This document shows, one piece after another, positions 54,157 through 60,707 of a stretch of DNA of 64,000 nucleotides; the first letter of the stretch is position 1; each line of letters begins with the position of its first letter. The translations under genes were made by a program, and so were the position numbers. Under the pieces are notes generated by a model that had not been told where the DNA came from, made no database searches, and saw nothing but the letters and a program-made list of their open reading frames with translations. The stretch covers positions 24,721 to 88,720 of the forward strand of contig NZ_JAPHPW010000020.1 of NCBI RefSeq assembly GCF_026241515.1, in the 5' to 3' direction. The stretch comes from Vibrio sp. 14G-20 (GTDB lineage Bacteria; Pseudomonadota; Gammaproteobacteria; Enterobacterales; Vibrionaceae).

Positions 54157-54360
54157 TTACCTGCTAACGTTGCTCCAAACCTTTGTTGGACTTTCTATAG
54201 CCTTTTCGGCCCTGAAGATTTTGATTGTTTCCTTGTCGCTGGTGATACCTAGCCCAACTTGGCCTTTGGTCTTATCGCAGATCTTCATCTCGAACAGAAA
54301 GTTGCCGGGTTCGTCAGTTAAGATCCCCGACTGGCCCACGCCTCTAGTAATCTTCAACAT
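54157..54360 (-). CDS. Small hypothetical protein (67 residues)
   Basis: ATG at 54360 lies inside the last codons of the PKD lipoprotein gene (17-bp overlap). The sequence is soluble and basic, with MLKITRGVGQSGILTDEPGN at the start. No family recognised. Overlap and direction support it. Confidence 0.5.
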   Translation of the reverse strand: MLKITRGVGQSGILTDEPGNFLFEMKICDKTKGQVGLGITSDKETIKIFRAEKAIESPTKVWSNVSR

Positions 54361-55513
54361 GCTCAGTTCCTACCGCTGGCGTGTCTACGTGTGGTTCCTG
54401 AAGCATTGGCCGGTACTCAATGATGTTGTTGATGTTCCCAGCGTCATTACCATCGCTGATAGCTTCGTCAATCGCGTCCGTGTCGTCTGTTGGCCAGTAG
54501 TTCTCTCGAGCGTCAATCTTCGATTGGTTGCCGTTTAGGATTAGTCGTGGAAGCTCTTCGAACGTGTTGTACTGAAAAATCACACCAGCGTATTGATAAC
54601 CGGCCCAGCTTTTCATGGTTAGGCTATTCTCAAATCGGTTGTTCTTGATTGAGGCCTTGTAACCATCGTTCAGGCCGATGCTAAACCACACTGGAGACTT
54701 AAATACATTGCGCTCCACTTGGTAGTGAACTGGATACCAGACGTATGGCGCTAGCTCTTCAGTACCGGTAATAACCGAGTCAGTTACGATTATTGAGCCT
54801 CTGCTGCTCGCGTTGGCAGGGAATGAGTTGTTGTCCAGCTCCGAGTTGGTGATCTTAATTGAGCTTGGTTCATCGACCTTTTCGCCTTGGTTCGAAATGC
54901 CAGTGCCTTTCACCACTGAGTTATTAACCACCATATCGCCAAACACTGAGATACCACCGTGGCCCTTAATGGCGTACACCTCAACACCTTCTGCAGTAAG
55001 CGTAGTGCCGTAGTTGATAATCACGCTTCCACTTACAAGGTAAGGCGAATCTTTAGGGGTAAGCGTCAAGTCTTGTACGTAGTCACCTGAAATAACCGTA
55101 CCGGCCTTGATGGTTGCTGATATTGGCTTACTTAGCTTGTCACCGTCACTAACCACCAGCTCAACCGTGTAGTCACCTGGTAGGTCTGGCGTAAACTCAG
55201 CGGTCATATCTGCTTTGCTAAATACCGCGTTGCTTCCGTCTGGCTTGCTTGTGATAGTCCAGTCATAAGTGATATCGGCCGTTTCGTCTGGATCGTAGCT
55301 ATCAACACCACTAATGATTGCTGGCTGGTAGCGGTACGTCAGTTCTTCAGCGTCTACTACTGCGATTGGTGCTAGGTTCTCAATTGGCTCAATTGGATCG
55401 CTAGGCTCGATTGGTGTAACTGGAACGCCACTGTCTGGGTTTGACTGTGCAGAACCGCCACCACAACCGGCAAGGATGGACGCAGTAATTAGTGTGAGGG
55501 CTAGTTTTTTCAT
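54344..55513 (-). CDS. Lipoprotein with PKD domain and right-handed beta-helix
   Basis: A 389-residue lipoprotein (ILAGC, Cys16) with a Pro/Glu linker. A PKD domain follows (residues about 48-135: YDWTITSKPDGSNAVFSKAD, FTPDLPGDYTVELVVSDGD). The rest is a beta-helix of short parallel repeats with a late motif ENYWPTDDTDAI. Such surface proteins bind or process polysaccharides, but no catalytic site is evident. Expected at the outer membrane. Confidence 0.75.
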   Translation of the reverse strand: MKKLALTLITASILAGCGGGSAQSNPDSGVPVTPIEPSDPIEPIENLAPIAVVDAEELTYRYQPAIISGVDSYDPDETADITYDWTITSKPDGSNAVFSKADMTAEFTPDLPGDYTVELVVSDGDKLSKPISATIKAGTVISGDYVQDLTLTPKDSPYLVSGSVIINYGTTLTAEGVEVYAIKGHGGISVFGDMVVNNSVVKGTGISNQGEKVDEPSSIKITNSELDNNSFPANASSRGSIIVTDSVITGTEELAPYVWYPVHYQVERNVFKSPVWFSIGLNDGYKASIKNNRFENSLTMKSWAGYQYAGVIFQYNTFEELPRLILNGNQSKIDARENYWPTDDTDAIDEAISDGNDAGNINNIIEYRPMLQEPHVDTPAVGTEHVEDY

Positions 55514-55570
55514 TGTTTTACCTATTTGGTTGCGATGGCCTATGCAAGCGCCACCGCGTTTGGGGGTTAG

Positions 55571-55804
55571 TTACTTAGATGCAGTTTCAAGGCGCATTGG
55601 TGGCACAGGCAGCTTAGTCTTCTCCAGCTTCTCTTTAGCTGAGCGCATGTTTTCACACTCAACAATAGAGATCGTGCCGTGGTAGTCGTCACCAATGAAG
55701 CAAGGCAGAACTGGAACGCCACCAGTACCACCACCACCGTGTGCGAATGCGTTCACTGAAGCGAAAGAAGAAACAAGTGTTAGTGCGATAAGTAGGGTTT
55801 TCAT
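55571..55804 (-). CDS. Small secreted Gly-rich protein (77 residues)
   Basis: Signal peptide MKTLLIALTLVSSFASVNAFA, then a HGGGGTGG run and about 50 residues with two cysteines. Function unknown. Confidence 0.6.
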   Translation of the reverse strand: MKTLLIALTLVSSFASVNAFAHGGGGTGGVPVLPCFIGDDYHGTISIVECENMRSAKEKLEKTKLPVPPMRLETASK

Positions 55805-55819
55805 TTTATTGCTCTTTGT

Positions 55820-56059
55820 TTAATGGCCATTTGTGGTGGCCGATTGATTAAGATTGTTTAATTTGATGCTGAGTATTTCTTTGTACTTAACATTTCGTTC
55901 GTCCCACTCTTTGAGCCACTGGTCGCGGCTACTACCGCCAACCTCTAGCGCCTCATCGTGGCAACCTCGCGCCACCTCATCACGGCCAGCTTCAGTGGCG
56001 TAATAGCCAGCCATTTTTCTCATTTTTCGGATTTCTTTATTTAAAATTCGCAATGTCAT
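55820..56059 (-). CDS. Hypothetical charged helical protein (79 residues)
   Basis: Soluble, with no signal peptide and many Arg/Glu/Lys residues (RKMAGYYATEAGRDEVARG). The start lies 2 bp after the stop of the gene before it. No family recognised. Confidence 0.55.
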   Translation of the reverse strand: MTLRILNKEIRKMRKMAGYYATEAGRDEVARGCHDEALEVGGSSRDQWLKEWDERNVKYKEILSIKLNNLNQSATTNGH

Positions 56060-56061
56060 TC

Positions 56062-56310
56062 CTAGTGCAAAATCAACTTGCCATCGCCTTGGTTGGTGAA
56101 CTGTGGCGGCCTTACTCCGTTTCGGTTATCAACCTTGTCAGCATCGATGTAGATTTTTAAGATCAGTTCGCTAAATATCAGCTCAACGTCAGAAACCACT
56201 TCCCCCACTTCGATAAACAGCTTCCCACCGGTCAGGCTCGTAACTTCTATCTCTTGGTTTTCCGCTAAAACTCGCCACGCTTGACACTTGGTTGTCGAGT
56301 TCTGCAGCAA
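56062..56310 (-). CDS. Hypothetical beta-rich protein (82 residues)
   Basis: Starts at 56310 inside the gene at 56189-56446 in another frame (121-bp overlap). The sequence (EIEVTSLTGGKLFIEVGEVV and onward) looks like a real protein, whereas the other frame loses protein-like character in the overlap. Either the two genes overlap, or a frameshift has split one gene spanning 56062-56446. Confidence 0.45.
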   Translation of the reverse strand: MLQNSTTKCQAWRVLAENQEIEVTSLTGGKLFIEVGEVVSDVELIFSELILKIYIDADKVDNRNGVRPPQFTNQGDGKLILH

Positions 56311-56446
56311 CGTGAAGCATTTCCTTACCCAGTGCGATCAGGGCCTTTTCAACATCGTCCGTTTTCTCACGCTGTATGTACCTAAAGATTGCATGTCCAG
56401 TGATAACCGTTCTGGTGCCACCTATCTGCATGAGTCCGTACTGCAT
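56189..56446 (-). CDS. Hypothetical protein, possibly frameshifted (85 residues)
   Basis: ATG at 56446 (TTG at 56461 also possible). The first 55 residues (TVITGHAIFRYIQREKTDDV, EKALIALGKEMLHVAAEL) look genuine. The tail in the overlap with the next gene is Arg/Ser-rich and looks like an out-of-frame translation. See the overlapping entry at 56062. Confidence 0.4.
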   Translation of the reverse strand: MQYGLMQIGGTRTVITGHAIFRYIQREKTDDVEKALIALGKEMLHVAAELDNQVSSVASFSGKPRDRSYEPDRWEAVYRSGGSGF

Positions 56447-56486
56447 GGAAATTCTTGCCAATCACAATTGAACGTGTCCGGTTTCC

Positions 56487-56729
56487 TCATCCAGGAATGG
56501 CCACCAGGTTGTGACACAACATTGAATCTTCTTCGTGCTTGATTGGTGAATCCAATGCCAAACCGATGACGCGTTGTACGTATTCCATGTACGCGATGTT
56601 TTTGGCTTCGATAAGCGCTTCTGCCTTTGTTGCTTTGCGCGGTTTACGTTCGAATCGGTTCGCGAATTTACGCTTAAACCCTTTAACCAATACTTTGCCG
56701 TGAGAGTTGCCCTCACAAATAACGGACAA
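56487..56729 (-). CDS. Hypothetical basic protein (80 residues)
   Basis: A TTG start at 56729 follows AAAGG. The N-terminal half is strongly basic (KGFKRKFANRFERKPRKATK), suggesting nucleic-acid contact, with a helical second half. Family unknown. An overlapping open frame at 56462-56716 is rejected as a shadow. Confidence 0.5.
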   Translation of the reverse strand: MSVICEGNSHGKVLVKGFKRKFANRFERKPRKATKAEALIEAKNIAYMEYVQRVIGLALDSPIKHEEDSMLCHNLVAIPG

Positions 56730-56750
56730 CTACCTTTAATTGATTAAAAA

Positions 56751-57089
56751 TTAGCTAGAGAGATAATTGAAGTTAAGCGCGTCTAGCGAATACAGATTGC
56801 GTCTGCGAGTCTTGCCGTCTTCACTGACGTAGTAACACCAGAGTGAGTAGTCCTTGCCACCGTTCGAGCGTACAAGTTCTTCCACGTCCTTAAGTGCCTT
56901 AACTGGCATTGCTGCAGAGCCGTGGTGCGGTTCTTCGCCCTCTGCTAGACCAAACTTACGGCCCAGTGTGTAAGTACCTTTGAGGCCTCGTTTAGCGATG
57001 AATGTCGCATATTCACCACCAACCATGCCGTTGGCTGTAATTGAAGAGATTTCTTGTGCTGATTGCATTAAAGTGTTTTGTGCTTTCAT
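56751..57089 (-). CDS. Hypothetical soluble protein (112 residues)
   Basis: The start MKAQNTLMQ at 57089 follows AGGCAG. The middle holds GLKGTYTLGRKFGLAEGEEP and the end DYSLWCYYVSEDGKTRRRNL, an apparently beta-rich fold. No signal peptide or family is recognised. Confidence 0.55.
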   Translation of the reverse strand: MKAQNTLMQSAQEISSITANGMVGGEYATFIAKRGLKGTYTLGRKFGLAEGEEPHHGSAAMPVKALKDVEELVRSNGGKDYSLWCYYVSEDGKTRRRNLYSLDALNFNYLSS

Positions 57090-57224
57090 GGTCTGCCTAT
57101 TAATTTGATAGTTGATTATGAAGTGCTGGTCAGTTCTCTTGCTGTCTAAGCTTAAACTCACCCAGTCGTAAACCATCAACCATTTGCCTACTCCCCGATT
57201 AAAGCTACTTTCTTGTTAAGCGCC

Positions 57225-57311
57225 TTATGAGCTCAAGCCGTTAGCGCTGCGATAACTAAACACATTGCAGCTTGTGGCCAGCGCCCACACCATTGCGATT
57301 AGGAATTTCAT
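57225..57311 (-). CDS. 28-residue hydrophobic peptide (secretion-signal-like)
   Basis: ATG at 57311 has GGGGA nine bases upstream. MKFLIAMVWALATSC is a signal-like stretch ending in a Cys, then 13 polar residues. It resembles a small lysis-type lipopeptide, but the lipobox is weak. Size makes the call uncertain. Confidence 0.35.
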   Translation of the reverse strand: MKFLIAMVWALATSCNVFSYRSANGLSS

Positions 57312-57363
57312 TAGATTTTCCCCATTAGCTTTCTAGCGGCCATTTCAATCTGGCTTGATAGAA

Positions 57364-57699
57364 CTAGGTCAGAATTCGGCTACCATCTTCAGCTTCTACA
57401 GTCTCTAGAGCTGGTAGCGAACCCTCGTATTTGTAGCCAGCGTTGATATTGCGGCCGAAACTAACCACCTTTACTTTGCTCTCACCAGTGATCACATAAG
57501 CACACTTCCAAACTGAATCGATATAGCGCTTAACTGCGTAAAAAACATGGATGCTCGGCTCTTGCTGCGTAGCTGGTGGCTCGATATCTAACAGTTCGCC
57601 AATTTTAGCGTTAATTGGTGCCAATAAAGACATAGCTAAGAGGGTAATGAGTACTGATTTTTCATGTTTTACTCTTGTAAGGGGTGACCCTATGTTCAA
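57364..57699 (-). CDS. Small secreted protein with damaged start region
   Basis: The signal peptide (SVLITLLAMSLLAPINA) and its upstream DNA are shared with the truncated mipA at 46262, but the mature part (80 residues, IGELLDIEPPATQQEP onward) is unrelated. The ancestral start ATGAAAAAA has lost one A, so the old ATG now runs into a stop. Translation may begin instead at ATG 57699, giving 111 residues with a longer basic leader. Function unknown. Confidence 0.5.
   Translation of the reverse strand: MNIGSPLTRVKHEKSVLITLLAMSLLAPINAKIGELLDIEPPATQQEPSIHVFYAVKRYIDSVWKCAYVITGESKVKVVSFGRNINAGYKYEGSLPALETVEAEDGSRILT
57679..57691. promoter_or_regulatory. AAGGG-N-CCCTT box, right repeat
   Basis: AAGGGGTGACCCT, identical to the box at 46276, between the -10 region and start of the small secreted gene. 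Confidence 0.5.
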
Positions 57700-57789
57700 A
57701 TTTAGGGACCCAAGCCCAATAGAGTTGAGCGGTTATTCTGACTTTTGGTTACGAAGTAGCTTGACGATAAGTGCGACTAAACGTAGACT

Positions 57790-57823
57790 CCCCAAAATAA
57801 AGGGTGGCACCCCTTATTTTGGG
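57790..57823. other. Long hairpin containing an AAGGGTG-CACCCCTT box
   Basis: CCCAAAATAAAGGGTG can pair with CACCCCTTATTTTGGG around a GC centre, with one mismatch. It has no T-run, so it is not a plain terminator. It may be an operator, a fold-back element or a recombination site. Confidence 0.45.
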
Positions 57824-57893
57824 CGATTATAACAACAGTTCGTTGGCTTTGGCTAATTAATAATTAGCGATAAAACAAAAACTACGACCAAAT

Positions 57894-57910
57894 AAAGGGT
57901 GTTAACCTTT
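57894..57910. promoter_or_regulatory. AAAGGGTG-N-CCTTT box
   Basis: AAAGGGTGTTAACCTTT, a near-palindrome of the same series, about 70 bp before the small membrane gene at 57978. Confidence 0.45.
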
Positions 57911-57977
57911 AAGTTATCATTAAATATTAGTGTGTTACTGATGGCGTTAGAGTCACAAAGGCTTATTTCTGGAGAGA

Positions 57978-58109
57978 ATGATGGGAGAAGAAGTGGAACC
58001 AATTTACGTTTTTCTTGGTATTAGCAGCATCGTGATGACTGTTCTATGCATTGTCGCTGCATTTCTGGTTTATCGCATGATCAAACGGAATATAGAGGAT
58101 AGATGGTGA
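57978..58109 (+). CDS. 43-residue single-span membrane protein
   Basis: ATG at 57978 with GGAGAG just before it, to TGA at 58107. A short acidic start (MMGEEVEPIY), one membrane span (VFLGISSIVMTVLCIVAAFL) and a basic end (YRMIKRNIEDRW) give a clear N-out/C-in small membrane protein. Divergent from the small secreted gene. No family recognised. Confidence 0.65.
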   Translation: MMGEEVEPIYVFLGISSIVMTVLCIVAAFLVYRMIKRNIEDRW

Positions 58110-58177
58110 TTTTCTCAGATTGAATCGTTGCCAAAGTAAGACACGACATTTCAACAACCATTTGCCAGCCCTCAACT

Positions 58178-58280
58178 AGGACATCAGCTTTAGATGAGGT
58201 TTCGGGGGAGTTTGATCGCAGGCATACGTCAGACTCATTTTCCCCATCTTCCCCCGGCTCCTATCGCCGGGGATTTTTTG
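58178..58280 (+). ncRNA. Structured RNA candidate, copy B (leader of mipA-like gene)
   Basis: Same two-hairpin layout as 45228-45332. GAGTTTGA pairs with TCAGACTC (58209-58216 and 58229-58236), then CCCCGGC/GCCGGGG around TCCTATC and TTTTTT forms a terminator. GG:CC of copy A is GA:TC here, and GGTT:AACC is GGC:GCC, so stems are kept while bases change. It ends about 50 bp before the mipA-like start, where it would act as an attenuator or sRNA. Confidence 0.55.
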
Positions 58281-58285
58281 CCAAA

Positions 58286-58302
58286 AAAGGGCGATACCCT
58301 TT
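58286..58302. promoter_or_regulatory. AAAGGG-N-CCCTTT box before mipA-like gene
   Basis: AAAGGGCGATACCCTTT, a near-palindrome 28 bp before the start codon, the best-formed member of the series. Confidence 0.5.
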
Positions 58303-58330
58303 AAGTCGAAAGGCCAACCGGAAACTAACA

Positions 58331-59080
58331 ATGAAAACTACGTTAATCGCTGCAATGATCGCGGCACTATCAATTCCATCGATTGCTAACGCTAAAGGCT
58401 CAGAGTTTGGTTTAGGCCTTACTGCTGCTTACTCACCTAACGTTTACAAAGGTGGCGACACGGAAGTAACACCGTTCCCACTTCTGAGCTATGACAATGG
58501 CCATTTCTTCATTGAGGGTGTTCAAGCTGGCTACCGTTTAGCGCCAAAAGGTTCAGTGAGCAACATTGTGTTTTTCGCAGCGTATGACCCACGAACGCTT
58601 GAGGCTAGTGAATCTGACGATGCAGATATCAAAAAGCTTGATGATCGCGATTCTACCTTTATGGGGGGGGCGGCCTACGTGCTTACTACCAATATTGGCG
58701 AGTTCCGTGTAGGCGCTGGTACTGACATTGGTAGTGTTCACAATGGCTTGTATGTCGAGACTCGATACAGCTATCACATGAACTTTGGCGCGTTTGGCCT
58801 TATTCCTGCGATTGGTTACTCGCTTAACAGTGACAAGCTTAACGAACATTTATACGGCGTATCTGCTGCTGAAGCGTCCAGAACTCGCTTCGATGAATTT
58901 AAGCCTGATTGGTCTGGCCGTTACTTCGTAGGCCTGTCTGGTTACATGTACTTATCTAAGCACTTGCGTCTAACTGGCGGTGTTCGCTACGAGAACCTGG
59001 ACAGTGAAATTGAGAAGAGCCCTATCCTTGATAACACCACTTCAGTTATGGGTAATGTTGGCGTTACCTACCTGTTTTAA
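58331..59080 (+). CDS. MipA/OmpV-family outer-membrane protein
   Basis: A 249-residue beta-barrel with signal peptide (MKTTLIAAMIAALSIPSIANA). It has the family's YSPNVYKGGDTEVTPFPLLS block near the start, a GGVRYENLDSEIEKSPIL block near the end and a C-terminal Phe (VGVTYLF). MipA/OmpV proteins are outer-membrane scaffold or osmotic/adaptive proteins. A shortened paralogue lies at 46044. The structured leader and AAAGGG box suggest tight control. Confidence 0.85.
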   Translation: MKTTLIAAMIAALSIPSIANAKGSEFGLGLTAAYSPNVYKGGDTEVTPFPLLSYDNGHFFIEGVQAGYRLAPKGSVSNIVFFAAYDPRTLEASESDDADIKKLDDRDSTFMGGAAYVLTTNIGEFRVGAGTDIGSVHNGLYVETRYSYHMNFGAFGLIPAIGYSLNSDKLNEHLYGVSAAEASRTRFDEFKPDWSGRYFVGLSGYMYLSKHLRLTGGVRYENLDSEIEKSPILDNTTSVMGNVGVTYLF

Positions 59081-59236
59081 GTAATCCGATTACCAATGCA
59101 GGAACGAGTCCATTGTTCCTGTCATTAGTTTCGTTCACTCAGCTAATCTTTTGATTGATCTATTCTGGATGAAAAAGCATTAACTACAAATTCAGTCACT
59201 GTACTGATTTTTCAATGCTGCATTGGCAAGATTTAT

Positions 59237-59575
59237 ATGCGTACTAAAGTTATATACGCTGGCGTTACTTACCCCAGCAAGACAGAAATGATAACCACCA
59301 ATATGGCCGCTGGGCTTAATTGTGATTTGGTTCTCTCTCGGCTCAGAAATGACTGGTCACTTGAGAACGCGCTTACTAAAAAGCGTGGCAGTAACAACCC
59401 AGACCGAAGTCAATACAGATACAAAGGTAAGTATTACGATACACAAGAAGAGCTGATTGTAGCGAACAAGAACCCTCTTATTAGTTATCGTGGCGTCCTT
59501 AACAGGGTTAACCGTAATTGGAGCTTTGAAGACGCTTTGAACCTTCCAAGTGGTTCGAGAAAACCTAAATATTGA
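59237..59575 (+). CDS. Two-repeat relative of the repeat-nuclease DNA-binding units
   Basis: A 112-residue protein made of two units (IYAGVTYPSKTEMITTN to NDWSLENAL, and YRYKGKYYDTQEELIVANKN to NRNWSFEDAL) of the kind repeated nine times in the protein at 47992. No nuclease domain is present. It could be a DNA-binding competitor or regulator, or a remnant. The binding site before the ATG is weak. Confidence 0.7.
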   Translation: MRTKVIYAGVTYPSKTEMITTNMAAGLNCDLVLSRLRNDWSLENALTKKRGSNNPDRSQYRYKGKYYDTQEELIVANKNPLISYRGVLNRVNRNWSFEDALNLPSGSRKPKY

Positions 59576-59586
59576 TATGAAGACCT

Positions 59587-59612
59587 AAAACCAGCCAGGT
59601 GTTGGTTTTATC
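59587..59612 (+). terminator. Weak intrinsic terminator
   Basis: AAAACCA and TGGTTTT arms around a nine-base loop after the two-repeat gene. Confidence 0.45.
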
Positions 59613-59691
59613 ATTTCATTCAGATTGCTCTCAATTTGAGCGCTCACTATTTTTTACCATTAGAAAGACATCCCCCTTATTAGGCACAGCA

Positions 59692-60195
59692 ATGATTTTA
59701 TTCAAACGATTTTCACTCATTTTCCTATTGTCTATTGCCGTTACTGGGTGTGGAACCGTCCCTATAGCATATGATGCCAATGTCCTGCCAGTAGAAGACT
59801 CGGTCTACGTAATTGATAAGATGATCATGACGCAGCACCACAATTGGAAGCCTGAGCAATTCGTGATTACTGACCATTATTTTGCTTGGGGGTTTGGCAG
59901 TGTGTCTCACTCTAGTGGTTCTGCTACTCGCATCGGTTCTACTAACTTGGTACTAACTGAATCAAGCACTACCACTAGAACAATGGCTAACCGTATCTAT
60001 TACGAGGACATTGCTGAAATTAAGCTACTAGATTGGACTCGCAAGTTTAAGCAATGGTACGTCGTGACTTTATTCAACGAACACGGTAGCGCTATGAGAC
60101 ACGTATTGAGAACTCGCAGCCTTGAAGACGCCCAACTAATGGTTGATGCGTTAAGTTCATTTGTTGAACACAAGAAAGCTCAAGGTGGCAAATAA
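59692..60195 (+). CDS. Lipoprotein, unknown (167 residues)
   Basis: The start MILFKRFSLIFLLSIAVTGC gives a lipobox VTGC at Cys20. The mature part holds a Ser/Thr-rich stretch and a C-terminal alpha/beta part that looks like a PH-like or YcxB-type sheet (IYYEDIAEIKLLDWTRKFKQ). A longer upstream frame to 59599 has no basis. The stop overlaps the next start (TAATG). Confidence 0.65.
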   Translation: MILFKRFSLIFLLSIAVTGCGTVPIAYDANVLPVEDSVYVIDKMIMTQHHNWKPEQFVITDHYFAWGFGSVSHSSGSATRIGSTNLVLTESSTTTRTMANRIYYEDIAEIKLLDWTRKFKQWYVVTLFNEHGSAMRHVLRTRSLEDAQLMVDALSSFVEHKKAQGGK

Positions 60196-60557
60196 TGAAA
60201 AAGCTAACTACATACTTAGTTGCTTCAGCGTTATTAGCTGGTTGCTCTATTGCTCCAAAAGATAACCTAGACGCCCTTTGTAGAGAGAAGGTCATTGAAG
60301 TGGCTAGCGACTTCTTTGATGGTGCAGATATCGACTTGGATGGTTCCCCAGTAACTCTACTGAACCACCAGTCAATCTCATACGATGGTATTGAGTATAA
60401 CTATGACTCCAAGCGTAATGGTAAACCTGAAATCTTAAAAAAACCGGTTATCTGCTCGTACAACTATCGTAAGAACACCGTGTCTATTGTGATTGAGAAG
60501 GACGGCCGAGCTGGGAACGAGTTTAAGCTGTACAAGAACATTAAGGTGAATGGCTAA
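60195..60557 (+). CDS. Lipoprotein, unknown (120 residues)
   Basis: Lipobox LAGC at Cys17 (MKKLTTYLVASALLAGC), a short beta-rich domain with two further cysteines, and a Lys-rich end. It is translationally coupled to the preceding lipoprotein gene and is the last gene before the integron array. Confidence 0.65.
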   Translation: MKKLTTYLVASALLAGCSIAPKDNLDALCREKVIEVASDFFDGADIDLDGSPVTLLNHQSISYDGIEYNYDSKRNGKPEILKKPVICSYNYRKNTVSIVIEKDGRAGNEFKLYKNIKVNG

Positions 60558-60595
60558 ACATGTTTATCCTTACTAAAGACAACATCACCAAACTA

Positions 60596-60697
60596 TAACG
60601 CCACCACGAAACCTAACCATACCAACGTAAACACGATACCCAACGATGAAATGAAAAATGCCATGCATTGGGAATCACTCTTAAATGCTTTTGTTAG
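60596..60697 (-). other. attC site, distal end of the cassette array
   Basis: On the minus strand it runs from TAACAAAAGC, with AATGCATGGCATTTTT inside, to GGTGGCGTTATAG, the layout of VCR-type attC sites. The 3' core GTTATAG departs from GTTRRRY, as expected for an inactive last site. Leftward of it the gene direction and style change. Confidence 0.8.
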
Positions 60698-60707
60698 CAA
60701 TACACTA

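Larger units (their letters stand above)
57597..57935. repeat. Right direct repeat flanking the accessory block
   Basis: Same orientation and order of elements as 46191-46445, with about 80 bp more. Part of the extra DNA forms a long hairpin (57790-57823). Recombination between the two copies would release about 11.4 kb. Confidence 0.85.

Noticed and set aside
54047..54538. 163-codon hydrophobic forward frame
   Set aside because: Antisense to the small genes and PKD lipoprotein end; no binding site and a Phe/Leu/Ser bias typical of antisense translation.
57790..57823. Long hairpin as an attC site or terminator
   Set aside because: It lacks the RYYYAAC/GTTRRRY cores of attC and has no T-run.
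46191..57935. Autonomous phage, satellite or conjugative element
   Set aside because: No capsid, packaging, replication, integrase or transfer gene could be seen, so the block is described only as a repeat-bounded accessory region.
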